Shown here: piece after piece, positions 49,901-62,064 of the stretch
Numbering within the stretch: the stretch's first letter is position 1
Layout: each line of letters starts with the position of its first letter
NCBI RefSeq assembly: GCF_963924675.1
Contig: NC_089235.1
Location: forward strand, 56,383,520-56,447,519
DNA length: 64,000 bases
Direction of reading: 5' to 3'
Origin: Phocoena phocoena
Taxonomy: Eukaryota; Chordata; Mammalia; Artiodactyla; Phocoenidae
Made by a program: the position numbers and the translations under genes
Notes under the pieces: model-generated
Told to the model about the DNA's origin: nothing
Database searches by the model: none
What the model saw: the letters and a program-made list of their open reading frames with translations, nothing else

Positions 49901-51344
49901 GTATAATTATTTTAATTTTATATTTATCTGCCTCTTTACCCCTCAGTAATGATTTGTAAAACAAACCAAAAGTCAGCATTTTACTGGTTTATTCATGTAT
50001 GTTATAAAGTAAAAAATTTTAACTTTATTAAAACAATCCAAATAGCAGCATTTTTTAAAAAAGAATTAAAGCTAAGTAGACACTAATTTCTCATACGATG
50101 CATTAGCTTTTACGTTAATTACAGTTCTCTGAAGATTTATATAGGTATTATCAATGGCTTCATGTATATAATATTTAAAATAAATCAATCATGTCTGGCG
50201 ATGCATGGTACAAATCTTGAATATGTGTATTTTGTGAAGTCAAAATCTTCTGAGGGGGAAAAAAAAAAATCTTCTGAGGAGCAGGTTGCCATTTCAGAGT
50301 TTGAGTGATGAAACTTAAAGTCTAAAATTTTAAGCTCAATATAATCTCTTACAGTTTCATTTACATTATGCCCAATATCTGGAACTTGAAAGATGCTTAC
50401 CACAATTTTGTATCCCCTAACTGTTGCTTGCTTCTTCACTATCACATCAGCCAAATTCCTAATACAGGATATGTGGACTGCATCCTCATCTTTCAAGTTT
50501 CACTGCCTTCCCGCACTGTTTTGTTGCTATGTATTAAGACAGCTCTTTTATAATCAATTATTTTCCACTTCTAAAATCACACTGCTTGTAGGAAAATCCA
50601 AAAGTCACTGCTCAAGCTAGTGCTAATCAAATTCAATTCCTTTATTTAAGTTAAAGAGCACTTTTTGCTTCCTTGAATTCTATGCAATTCCTTATACCTC
50701 CAAAGTCTAAAAATATATTTTCCCAGAGAAAAGATTTAAATGTTTTCCAAAGTTTCATTGTGCAACATCAACCTAGCCCAAGTCCTATGACTATTCATGG
50801 TGTAATCCTAGGCTCTACTTTTAGCTAAAGAATGGAAATGGTATATTTCCCTAAGATCTAATTAAACAATTTATGAAAGAGGAAACTCCTTTGAAAATAA
50901 CATGAGCTTTCACATATGCTATCCCTCAAAGGGTCCTAGAGTCTCCAAAGTGTATCAGCTGTGGTGCCATCTGTGATCTGAATCAATAGCAAATGCCATC
51001 AATATAGAATTTAGGCCAAAAAGTTAGGATTCGGTCAGAACTTATTAGTAGATTAGTAGAACACTGCCACCTCCTAACAAATTTAATACTCTAAACGCAC
51101 CGTGTGGAGGTGAAAAATTTTTGAGCAACAAATACTTTCCTACGTAGTTGCAAAATTACCCAGGTTCTTTGATTCATTCACCTGGAAAATATTCAGTGAT
51201 GGCATCATGATAGGCCATCATCCTATGGCTACAATAACAAACAAAATAGAAAAGTGTATCCCACTCTCTTAGAATATTCTACATGGGTTGTACACTTCCT
51301 GTATAATCTCCTCTGCTTGAGCAAAGGCTGAGCCGGTGAATATG
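49901..51344. other. Intronic sequence with one unassigned open frame
   Basis: A 103-codon minus-strand frame at 50185-50496 (HISCIRNLADVIVKKQATVR) shows no family I recognise and no splice context. A small local duplication (AATCTTCTGAGG) flanks an A-run at about 50245-50280. Confidence 0.45.
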
Positions 51345-51840
51345 AAAGTATATCACTTCTGTGATTATTCTGTGTTCTGTTGCAAAAAGAAAGGGCTTTG
51401 CAGATGTGATTACAGTTCCCAGGTAGTTGACTTTGAACTAATCACAAGGAAGCATATCCTTGGTGTGCCTTATCTAATTAGCTGAGCTCTTAGAAGAGAT
51501 GAAGAGTGTAAGTGCAGCAAGTACTCTCCCACTGACCATGAAGAAGCAAGCTGCCATGTTGAGGAGAGTGCCACATGACAGAGAATGGTGAGCATCCCCT
51601 GGGATTTGAGAACCTCAGTCCTAAACTACAAGGAACTGAATTATAACAACAACCAGTGAGCTTGGAAGATGAAACTGCAGCCCTAAGCAGCAATTATTTC
51701 AGCATGATGTGACCCTGAGCAGAGGATACAGCTAAGCCATGTCCAGATTCCTGACCCACAGACACTGTGAGAAAAAAATTTTGTTGTTGTTTTAAGCCCT
51801 TGTTTGTGGTGTTTTGTTATGCAGCAATAGAAAACTAATA
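51345..51840 (+). mobile_element. MaLR-type LTR (MLT1-like)
   Basis: Ordered LTR text: GGGCTTTGCAGATGTGATTA, CAAGCTGCCATGTTGAGGAG, GATTCCTGACCCACAGACAC, TTGTTGTTGTTTTAAGCCC, TTATGCAGCAATAGAAAACT. It looks like a nearly complete solo LTR without coding sequence. The two minus-strand frames over it are not genes. Confidence 0.75.
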
Positions 51841-52189
51841 TGGAGGGGGAAAGTCTTGTACTTTTCACCTCTTTAACTATTGAAGGATCATATTTAGTTC
51901 CTCATGATCACTACTGGACTTAGACAGATATATAGATACATGAAGCATCCTATGAAAGAGTCACAGTAATATATTAATAATATAAAATAGCAGAATATAT
52001 AATTTGAAATATACCACAAATTTCCTTGATTTTTATTAACAGAAATTTCTGATAAGTTCAGAGGAATTTAGTTAGTTTTATAACTGACATTTTATTTCAA
52101 CAGAAGCTCAATGACAGAATCAAACCAAAGAAACTGTATTATTTTACAGATACTTTGATATGGTAAAAGAAAATCTGTGGTTTACAGTC
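51841..52189. other. Intronic sequence
   Basis: AT-rich. Nothing identifiable. Confidence 0.5.
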
Positions 52190-52280
52190 AAGAATATTTA
52201 AACTCAAATTTTATTTCTGCCATTACCTTACTGTATGATCTTGGGAAATGCTTAGCTTCTCTGGAAAATATTAGAAATTT
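52190..52280 (+). mobile_element. Possible MIR SINE fragment
   Basis: TGCCATTACCTTACTGTATG then GATCTTGGGAAATGCTTAGC fits the MIR promoter-proximal part. Confidence 0.5.
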
Positions 52281-52309
52281 TGATTATGCCATAATTTGGC
52301 AAAATATAA

Positions 52310-52960
52310 CAGTAATTTCAATACATTATTAGTGGGACTATAACGAGGTGTGTCTATTTTGGAGAACAGGTTAGAAATAATTGGTCAAACAAAGAATACA
52401 TGTGTACCAATGACACAGCATCACATTTCTGAGTACATGGAGACCTTAAAGTTACATGGGTGAAATGTTCATCACAGGGTTATTTGTGGTAGCAGGGTAT
52501 CAGAGGCAATCCAGGTATCCTTCAGTGGTACTACAATGGCTTAACACTATGTGAAACCATACAATACGGCATTAGAACCATCTGAAGAGCTTTCTAAAAA
52601 GAAATATTGATATTCTGGCCTTACCCTCAGAGTATCCAGTTGGTCTGCAATGGCCTGGGATACTAGATGTTTCATGGAAAGTTGTGCAGCCAAGGTTGAA
52701 AATTTTGGACAAAGCTTAAAATCAGGGTGCTGAGTAAAGGGTAAGGAATAGTAAGAAATCTACAGCACAATACGATTTATGTCAATACCACTTATGTAAA
52801 ATCATATAAACACAAAATATCACTCCATATTTTATAAGGACACAAAAATAAAAGATGTAATTGACACATTTGAGCAGTTCCTTACGTGGGGAGATGCATG
52901 GGAGTACAGAATGAGGATAAAAGGTAGTTCAATATACACATATTCATACATAACTACCTG
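52310..52960 (+). mobile_element. Very old LINE-1 tail, interrupted by a MER5-like element
   Basis: The outer parts (TTAAAGTTACATGGGTGAAA, ATTTGTGGTAGCAGGGTATC, and later TACGATTTATGTCAATACCA) read like an L1M/HAL1-type 3' end. The middle differs and is annotated separately. Confidence 0.5.
52575..52740 (+). mobile_element. MER5-like hAT remnant
   Basis: ACCATCTGAAGAGCTTTCTA, ATTCTGGCCTTACCCTCAGA and GTTGGTCTGCAATGGCCTGG follow the MER5-type order. It appears inserted in the old L1 tail. Confidence 0.5.
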
Positions 52961-54124
52961 CATCCAGACAGGAAAGAGGTCTGACAAAGAATTCTGATAA
53001 CAGTATTCCAGGAATAAGAAATGTGATTAACTCATTACTCTGTAACTGAGCTATAAATAATAACAACGACAACAATGACAACATAAAATTGCGGGATGAG
53101 ACAATCTTTAAAGACCTATTTTATACTGTGCATTTCTTTATTCCTCCAGAGAGTACTTTTTAATGTGTATTTTCATCTAGTAAGATGAAAAGTTCTCTTT
53201 ACTCACTCATTGCCTTTTCAGCTTGAGACACTTTTTCTTTGGCTGAGTCTCACCTACTGAGAATTCAACAGATACAAAGGAATATGCCAAGACTTATGAC
53301 TATTTTAAGAGGAATAATTAAGAGAACAGACAATGATTGCTCTGCAGAAAGAAAGACTTGGTAATAGGCACTGAGACTATGAGAAATGTTTTCTAATATT
53401 TGAAAGGTCTTCATCTGTCATATGCAAAAAAGATGACACTGATTTTGTTTGGCATCAAATGGAACAATGGGAATCACTAGATGGAAGTTACAAGAACTTC
53501 ACATTTCAACATAACGTGGCTTCTATTTAGAGTTGTCCAGAGAGGGAAAGATATGCCATTGAAGATTGTGAGCTCACAATCATTAGAGCACTCAGTTACT
53601 TTATTAACCTTATAAGAAATCTAAGTGTATTGATAATCTCCACATTCAGGTTCCCAGAGTGCCAAATAGAAATATATTGTAAGTAAAACTGGATATAATT
53701 TCAATATATCTGAGTAAGCTATGATCATATGAAGCAACTTAAAATATTCATTCCAAACAGCAGATAGTTTTTAATGGTACCTTACCTTTTTTATAGACTT
53801 TCCCCTTTACAGCACCCACCGTAGAATGTAATTATATAATCTGGTGGTGATTATTTGTAAATATCTATCTTCTTCACTAGGCTATTCTCTTCATGATGGT
53901 AGGACTATGGTGTTGTTGTTGTTGTTGTTTTTATACAGTAGTATCTCCAGTGTCTAGTGTATGTTTAAAAAATGAATAAATTGTCAGCTGCTCCAATCTA
54001 TCATTTCTCTAATCCTTAGTTTCATAATATCTGGCCTTAAAAAAGGGTTACCATCTTCTAAATAATGTTAGAAGGAGAATAGTGGTTTGATTATATTGAA
54101 TTTTGGTCTTTTAAAAATAGGGTT
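52961..54124. other. Single-copy intronic sequence with (GTT)n
   Basis: A (GTT)n microsatellite lies at about 53913-53931. No gene is recognised. Confidence 0.6.
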
Positions 54125-54900
54125 AGGGGGTCACCTCACACTCATTAGAATAGTTACTATTAAAAACAAAGCAAAACAAACAAACAAACAAATAAAAAAC
54201 AGAAAATAACAAGTGCTGGTGATGATGTAGAGATACTGGAACCCTTTATGTAGAGATACTGGAACCCTTGTGTACTCGGTGGGAATGACAAATGGTACAG
54301 CTGCTGTGGAAGAGGGTATGGTGGCTCCTAAGAAAATTAAACATAGAATTACCATATGATCCAACAATTCAACTTTTGGGTATATACCCAAAAGAACTGA
54401 AAACAGGGTCTCAAGACATATCTATACACCCATATTCACAGTAGCTAAAACATAGAAGCAACCCACATGTCCATCTGTAGATGAATGGATAAATAAAATG
54501 TGTTATACAGACACAATGGGATATTATTCAACCATAAAAAAGAAGGAAATTCTGACATATGCTACAACATGGATGAATCTTGAGGACATTATGCTAAGTG
54601 AAATAAGCCCGTCAAAAAGAGACATATCTTGTATGATTCTATTCACATGAGGTAGCTAAAGCAGTCAAAATCAAAGGGAGGAAGGAAGAATGGTGCTTGC
54701 CAGTAGCTCGGGTGGGAGGAAAGAATGTAGAGTTACTGTTCAATAGTTATAAAGTTTCAGTTTTGCAAGATGAAAGAGTTCTGAAGATGGAAGGTGGTAA
54801 CAACTGCACAAAAAAATGAATGTACTTAAACCAAACTGCATGCTTAAAGTTGTTTAGCCAGTAAATTTTTTGCTTTGTGTATTTACTACAATAGGAAATA
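54125..54900 (+). mobile_element. Old LINE-1 3' end
   Basis: GGTCACCTCACACTCATTAG, TTACCATATGATCCAACAAT, AACATGGATGAATCTTGAGG and TTATGCTAAGTGAAATAAGC, in L1M order. It contains a 23-bp tandem duplication at 54225-54270 and a (CAAA)n-like run at about 54165-54195. Confidence 0.85.
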
Positions 54901-57834
54901 GGGCTAAGGGAAAAAAGATTTTATGTTACTATAAAACAAGAAAATTCACTAAGAATGTTCAGCTCTGTCATGTCTATTGCTTACCTTTTAAAATAATTTA
55001 AAACTCAAAGGCATATACTTAACTCCCAAATGTAAGGACGTCTTAGGCCACTATTAAAAGGGCTTTGGGAAAATATCAAACTGTATTACTGAGGCAAAAG
55101 AATGCCCATAATTCCTAAAGTACATCAAAAGGCTTAGTCCAGACTCTCTCAAAAGAGTGAGGTATTTGTGTCCCACTTATATTTTACCCACTAAAAGTAC
55201 TGGAAACATCTGAGAACCATCTAAATCAGCTAGATTTTATCATATTTCTTAGAATCCCTGATATGAATTATGATTTATAATGTGATATATCTAGAAAATG
55301 ATCTTTTGGAAGTATTTTAAGATGTATTTTTCAGCATCATAAGCTTATGAAATATGGCAAGTAACAGAATACACAATAACTGCATAAAACAGTATATTAT
55401 ATTTCTATGGGGACATACGTGATTATAGTATTTAGGCAAACACCAAAATATTTAACTTCAATATTGAAAAGAAAAAGAAAATAGTATACCTTGGGAAGAA
55501 TGTATTTGGATCTTAGTACAAAGAAGCCTTTTGTACAGAATTTAACATTACCTGTTAGATGCATTTTGAAGCAAAAAAAACAGCAAGAAATTTAGTTTGT
55601 GCTTATTAGATGACAAGGCACTTCTGAATTTTATATCAGCATTAACAGGGCCAGAAGTAAAGTAAGTGACGCACTAATCTCAGGTGCAAAAAATTCAGTA
55701 ATTAAGATAAATTATAATTCAACATTAAAATTTTTATAAAAATTAATACAAAGATTCTATAATGAGCAAGTTATCAAAGTCTTAAATAAAGACAAGATCA
55801 ATACTCTTTTTTTTTTCCCCCTTTTATCTCCTTTGACTCCAATATGACTGGGCACAATATCATTATAAGGATGTTTGTATAACAAAGAGTATTGGAAGAC
55901 AAAGACAGTATGACCCTCTGGAGCAGAGGGGAAATTTTCTTACATAAATAATAAAAAAGAGCGTCTCCCTTTGGGGCAAATGTTGAACATGTTTGCTAGA
56001 AGTCTGCATTTGAAATACTGGGGTTTCCTAAGTTTGTGGCTCCTCAACTCTGACACAAACTCACTGCATATACAGTACCCACTAGTGGCATTTTACTCTG
56101 TCTTGTGGTATTTGGAGGGCAACTTCTGCAATAAGAACTGATTTAACTATGAAGCTCATGGTATTTACTGTGCTTTAATTAATAAAGTCATTTGTCTCTG
56201 ACCCAGGAGTCTCATGTCTTTGCTAATATATATGACACTGTGGCAAGTTAACTTCTTAGCTTCCGAGTAAGGCAAAATGTTACAACTTTCATAGCTGCAG
56301 CATTTTGTTTTCCAATTTCTTCAAAGGCAAATAAAATCTTGGAACTTTCTGCATGCTACAATACTGGTGTTTTCATCTGATACAGTTTACTTAAGCCCCG
56401 CAAATTTTTAAATAGCTTTATATATAATTAATATTTAAAGGTCTTTAAATATATTTTCTTCAAAAAAATTTACACTCAATAAATTAGATATTGATGGAGT
56501 TGAAGAAAACAGCGGTGCATTTCATATACTTTCTATGTCTGCATTCAGCATTTCAGAAATAGATGCTCAAAATGCAGAGGGAGTTGAATTTTCAGAGGAT
56601 GCCATATGTATTATAAGCATAGCTCTCTGTGAATACATAACTGCCCTATGCTGAATTTAAATCTAATTTTGTGACAGCTGTAAAAATGGTTATCTCATAA
56701 AGAAAAGCAAAGAAATCAAATTTGTTATTCTCTGAAAAGTTACAATGCTAAATAAAGCATTGTTCTGAATTTTAAACCATAACATTTCCGCCTCTAGTGC
56801 AGTTCCTGGGAAAATGTAATCTTTAGAAAATATTTATAAATCACCTTTCATGATGAAGAATTTTGAAATAATTTCCAAACATAAGTAGAAGGAAAAGTAG
56901 AGTGGAACTTCTCACAAAAAGTATTTGTTCATAAACATCTAGGGCAGAAAAAGAACACTGCAATCACAACCAAGGGTGCTGAAAATTATGATTGAATAAA
57001 TCAGGTATGTACTAAACCTACAAGATGCCAACACTTCCTAACAAAAAAATGAAAAAGAGGAAAAAAAAAAAAAACAGATGTCAACATAGAGAAAGGCTGA
57101 CAACACTGATTCTACGAGCATGGGAGTAGGAACAAGAAAAATATTCATGAATCACATGTATGGCAAGGAAGGTCCCCCTGTAGATTATTTTTGGCTTTTT
57201 AATTTTACTTTTATCAAATGATGAATGAGAACATAATAAAATAAAGTTGAATATCATCACTTGAGTTGACTCTAAGCTCATAGTTTTCAAATGCAAGTTA
57301 CCCAATTTCATCCTTGAAGCAAACTGAAACAGCAAACTGAAAAAGGTCAAAGAGTCTTATCCCTGAGTACAACTGCAAACCTAAGCTTAAAGTCATTATA
57401 ACCATCCACTTGGGACACAGCATATAAAATATTATACTATGAAATATATGATCAGAAAACATTTGGGTTATAAATATGTATAAACATATATAGATGTGTA
57501 TGCATATGTATAAAATTTTTAATGGGCACACGATAAAAAACTAATGATAGGGAAAATGTTTCTTAAATTTGAAGTAATAATCTTTCTTTCACCACATTTA
57601 GGAGGGAAAAGAATGGTGGAAGAAAATAAAGATGGTGCCAGATGATATCTTAAAATCAGCAAAATCTTCTAAGGAGTCCCAGTACTCAAGTGTCTTTGAG
57701 ATCCCTTAGCCCGTTAGCCAATATTGATGGTTTTTTACCTAAGAAAAGGGGGTGCCCTCGTTAGAAACTCCAGATATAATATCTGTTCCTAAAAGCCATG
57801 TTTGAAGTATTATGAATATTTATAAATATTCTGC
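54901..57834. other. Long repeat-poor intronic stretch
   Basis: Nearly 3 kb with no mobile element I can identify. 55980-56350 is more base-balanced and contains an ATTAATAAAG homeodomain-type motif near 56180. This is a candidate for conserved regulatory sequence only. A TA-rich tract lies at 57470-57515. Open frames at 57081-57350 and 57298-57531 (minus) have no domain evidence. Confidence 0.5.
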
Positions 57835-58190
57835 TACTTCTATGCTTGTGTAGGATGCAATTCTATACCATTTGGAGTCACATGGCTTGTTTTAGCCAAT
57901 GAAATAAAAAATAGATATATCCTGTCTCACCTCCTGACCAAAGTTTTAAGAAACACTATCTAGTTGCCATTTGTCCTTTTTTGCCCCTATATTAGAAGTT
58001 ATGGGAAAATGTCCTGAGATGGGGCCTCTATAACCCTGAGTTAGCCAATGACTATGGTAAGCAGAGCCCCCCTGCTGCTTGCATTCTATAGGTAGACTGA
58101 GAAAATATTTAACTTTCATTATATGCAGGTACTGAGATTATAGGGTTATTTGTTGTTGCCGCATGACCTAGCCTAATCTAACTGATACAA
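57835..58190 (+). mobile_element. Old LTR or DNA-transposon remnant, family not assigned
   Basis: GGCTTGTTTTAGCCAATGAA, then GGTTATTTGTTGTTGCCGCA, then a terminal CTAATCTAACTGATACAA resemble a common old mammalian repeat. I cannot give the subfamily. Confidence 0.45.
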
Positions 58191-58378
58191 GCCACACATT
58201 AGTCAATTTTGATGTATTAAATAAAATGAAAAGACATTTTTTCTTACTTTTTTTTCTTCCTGAACTGCAGTCACTTTATCTCAAACATCTCCACAGATGT
58301 TCATTATAATATCTCTCGAGCTGAATTACTCATGAGGGCAGAGGAGTTAACTCAAATTTAATTAAGAAAAATCGATGA

Positions 58379-58592
58379 GGGCTTCCCTGGTAGTGCAGTG
58401 GTTGAGAGTCCGCCTGCCGATGCAGGGGACATGGGTTCGTGCCCCGGTCCCGTAAGATCCCACATGCCACGGAGCAGCTAGGCCCGTGAGCCATTGCCAC
58501 TGAGCCTGCGCGTCTGGAGCCTGTGCTCTGCAGCAGGAGAGGCCACAACAGTGAGAGGCCTGCGTACCGCAAAAAAAAAAAAAAAGAAAGAA
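58379..58592 (+). mobile_element. Cetacean CHR-1-type SINE
   Basis: GGGCTTCCCTGGTAGTGCAG to GCGTACCGC plus an A-rich tail with AAAGAAAG. A perfect 15-bp duplication AAGAAAAATCGATGA lies at 58364-58378 and 58593-58607. Confidence 0.96.
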
Positions 58593-58607
58593 AAGAAAAA
58601 TCGATGA

Positions 58608-60219
58608 AACTGACTGAGGTTCTCATTAAATGATTAAATTACTCCTCACTAATAATTTGTTCCTACAAAATAATAGAAAATACACTTAAAGGTCACTTGA
58701 TTAACACTGTGGGATATAAATTGATTGCATTATTGTTCAAATGACGGAAAACAATGAAAGTGGCCTCTGCTTACTACTCCTGCTAACTGAAGTCAGAGTA
58801 TTATAGAATGAAAGCTTCACCTCTTATAAGCTAATCAAAACACTGGTGCTCAGGAAGAACAACACTAAAACAGCCATATATCAAAGAGTAGAGAAATGAT
58901 GGTCATTGACCCTTTGGTAAATAACTGTAGGTGAGAATGATATCTTGATTTTACTGAAAACACAAGTTGATAGAATAAATGTTTTTTGAATTTATGGAGT
59001 CAAGTACTTTCAATTGCTTATCTATATAACTTAACAAGTTTTACTGGGGAATAATTTGGAAAATCATAATTTATACTAATATGAGAAATAACCTTACTAA
59101 ATTTTCCTTCTCTAATCATCTGGGAAAGACTCTGCAAGGTTGTTTAACATATTCCTCAATAATAAATTACTTAAAATGGAAGGCTCATTGATGCATATTA
59201 GACTATTTCCACTGATTCAAGTGAATGTGTGGAAATGATAATATTTTTTTAATATTGAATCCACTAAATATCAATGGCTAAGGTACACAAAATATTTGGT
59301 CATATAGCAATATTTTAAACATTTTCACACTCTCTCTTTTCTACTTTTTCTTTATTCCTTTTCTATCTTTAATTTTATTTTTAACTTTGGATTATATGTT
59401 GAAAGTAACTCAAAACAGTAAGAATTCTAAATTTTGAGTGTCAGTTGTAAAAATGCTATGATATGAAACAAACTAATTTTCCCAAGACCTTGTGTATTCA
59501 TAGTATATAAAGAAAAATGGACCATAACTTGTAATATTTACTTTGTTAATTTAAATTAAATTTAGTTAAACTTTAGAAGGTTTCACAGAGACAAATTATT
59601 CTCATACAACTAGACACTTTCCTGTTGAGATTACTGGGGATTGCTAAGGAAGAAAATCATTAAAATGCCCACATTGAATAATCTACTTCCACATGCCACA
59701 TAACATCCTTTAATCTCTGACCATTACCTAGAAATTCTCTCCTTATCCTCAAAGAAATCACCAGCAATATGATCCAGGAACAATATGTTTTGTTCAGGGG
59801 ACAGATGTTAAATCAAAACAGATCATGCACTAAATATGCTAAAACAAGTAGGAGAGATAGTCCTACAAGGAATTTAAATATGACCTTTCTGAAAATGTTA
59901 CAGGGCTAACAGCAGCGTGTTCCTAACTAAGCTTTAACTAGTTACACTAAGGTAGATATCAACAGCCACTCAAATTTTTCATTACTAATGAAAATTTTAG
60001 TCTATCTTCTGTGCATTTACAGATGTCCTGGGGGATGAACCTTGATTTGTCTAAATCAGTTGATGGGGAATTCATCCCCCACTGACAAGTGATTGGGGCA
60101 GTCTTGCTTTCAATGAATTCAGAGTAATGCACATAGGAAGGATTATCATCATTGGAAAGTTACAGGTTCTAAAATTTTACTAAGATTTTACAGATAATGG
60201 TTTTTAGTTTACTCAGTTC
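58608..60219. other. Repeat-poor intronic sequence
   Basis: AT-rich, no gene or named repeat seen. Confidence 0.55.
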
Positions 60220-60405
60220 TAACTCCTATTCCACTGTGAACTTTGGCAGGGTTTTAACCTCTACCTGCCTCAGTGGACACTTGTAGTGAGAAAATCATAA
60301 TACCTTATTGGTAAGTTTTTATAAAAGTAAAGTGAGAATTCTTAGAACTATCCTTAGAACATGATAAGGACTTAAAAAATATTAGGTGTGTTATTATTAT
60401 TGTTG
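60220..60405 (+). mobile_element. MIR SINE remnant
   Basis: AACCTCTACCTGCCTCAGTG, then AGTGAGAATTCTTAGAACTA, then a terminal TATTATTATTG correspond to the MIR core and 3' end. Confidence 0.65.
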
Positions 60406-60572
60406 AGATGGTGCTATAGACTAAGTGTATGTGTTTCCACAAAATTCATGTTTGAAACTTACCAGTGCCTTAATCTTAGACTTCCCCACCACCAGAACTG
60501 TGAGAAATAAATTTCTGTTGTTTATAAATCACCCAGTCTATGTTATTTTGTTACAGAAACCTGAATAGATAA
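60406..60572 (+). mobile_element. MaLR-type LTR with internal deletion
   Basis: The 5' part (TTTCCACAAAATTCATGTTTG) joins directly to the 3' part (CCAGAACTGTGAGAAATAAA, TTCTGTTGTTTATAAATCAC). The middle of the roughly 400-bp LTR is missing. Confidence 0.8.
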
Positions 60573-61329
60573 GCTGGATGATAAATAGAAACATCCCTCG
60601 ACTATCATCCACCTCTGTGCAAACTGTGTGTGCGTGTGTGCACGCAAGTGCAAAATGGAGGACACAAACCTTCTGCCTATTGCCGATGCTCTCTCATTTA
60701 CAATGGATACATTTACATAAATGCTATATTGCCAAAAAAACAAGCTTATCATCTCAAAAATGTTCAAATACACTTACTTAATGGCTTACACGTGCCTAGA
60801 GGATAAATCTGAGCTTTAAAACTCTCCTAAAGATGATTTCAAATGATCTTCTCAGTTGAAATTATAACCGCTCCTCTCTACATTTGTCTCCACCAGCAAA
60901 AGTCAATTCACTTTTAGTTTCCCCAGGTGATGTGTTACAGTACCACAGCTATAAACATTTACAACTGTACACATTATATATTACTAAATACATTTGTTCC
61001 CTAACCCTAGAAAGGTTGAAACATCTTGAGAGTTTGAAAAAGTGTTTGGTGAAGAGCAAAGAAACAATGAAAGACTAATAATTGATTATTAAAATTAAAA
61101 TCTTTTAATTGATTATTAAAAGATTAATAATTTATTATTAATCAATTTTGAGTTGAAATAAACTGGAAGAACAAGACAGTAACTCAAGATAGCAGGATGT
61201 TATAATCTTAAAACCTTTTGTTTACACGGTTGGTTAGATTTAATTTAAGAGAAAATGTTAAGCATTTTCAAAGACTAAGACTAAAGGAAAAATGGAAAGA
61301 ATAAGTTTTATAATCAAGACAATGGGGAA
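60573..61329. other. Intronic sequence with an AT hairpin region
   Basis: 61081-61145 holds two copies of ATTGATTATTAAAA and a 9-bp perfect stem (GATTAATAA at 61122-61130, TTATTAATC at 61135-61143). No gene is recognised. Confidence 0.6.
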
Positions 61330-61562
61330 GAGAGTATAACACGAAGGTTAAGAACGTGGTATTGGAGCCAGACTGCTTAAATCCAAATCCTCACACTACC
61401 TTTTACTAGCTATGTGACCTTGGGAAATCTTAACCTCATTGTGCTTCAGTTTCCCCATCTATAAAATGGGGATCGAGATATTATCTACTCTGTATAGCAT
61501 GAGTATGAAGATTAAATGGGTAATTGCAAACTGTCTCTGACCCAAAGAAAATGCTCAATAAA
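61330..61562 (+). mobile_element. MIR SINE, near full length
   Basis: Textbook MIR: TTGGAGCCAGACTGCTTAAA, AGCTATGTGACCTTGGGAAA, TTCAGTTTCCCCATCTATAA, and a terminal GCTCAATAAATG. Confidence 0.92.
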
Positions 61563-61840
61563 TGATATGAGATAAAAAGAAGGCAATACAATATGAACAT
61601 GAGTTATTTTTTCAAATCTCCATTAAGATTAACCTCCTTCTCACCAAGACAAAATTCACAGCTGCCTCTGATTTTCCATGACATTTTATTTGTACCTTTC
61701 TTGAGGGATGCAGTAGAAGGGGCTGTTTATACTTTACTAAAGTATATATTTACGTATGTGTTTTCCATAAGTCATAGGCTCCTTAAAATCAGCAACTGTT
61801 GTGTATCTCTTCTCCATCATTGTCAATCAACAGATATTTA

Positions 61841-62050
61841 TTTATTTATTTATTTATTGCAGTACGTGGGCCTCTCACTGCTGTGGCCTCTCCCGTTGCA
61901 GAGCACAGGCTCCGGACGTGTAGGTCCAGCGGCCATGGCTCACGGGCCCAGCGGCTCCGCAGCATGTGGGATCCTCCCAGATCGGGGCACGAACCCCTGT
62001 CCCCTGTATTGGCAGGCAGACTCCCAACCACCGCGCCACCAGGGAAGGCC
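61841..62050 (-). mobile_element. Cetacean CHR-1-type SINE, minus orientation, (TTTA)n tail
   Basis: A (TTTA)n run, then GCAGTACGTGGGCCTCTCAC, ending CGCCACCAGGGAAGGCC. A perfect 14-bp duplication TCAACAGATATTTA lies at 61827-61840 and 62051-62064. The tail is an expanded tetranucleotide instead of pure T. Four open frames over it are SINE read-through. Confidence 0.96.
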
Positions 62051-62064
62051 TCAACAGATATTTA

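Noticed and set aside
50185..50496. Minus-strand open frame of 103 codons
   Set aside because: No family resemblance, no splice acceptor or donor in frame, and an A-run coding for FFF inside. I left it as an unassigned chance frame.
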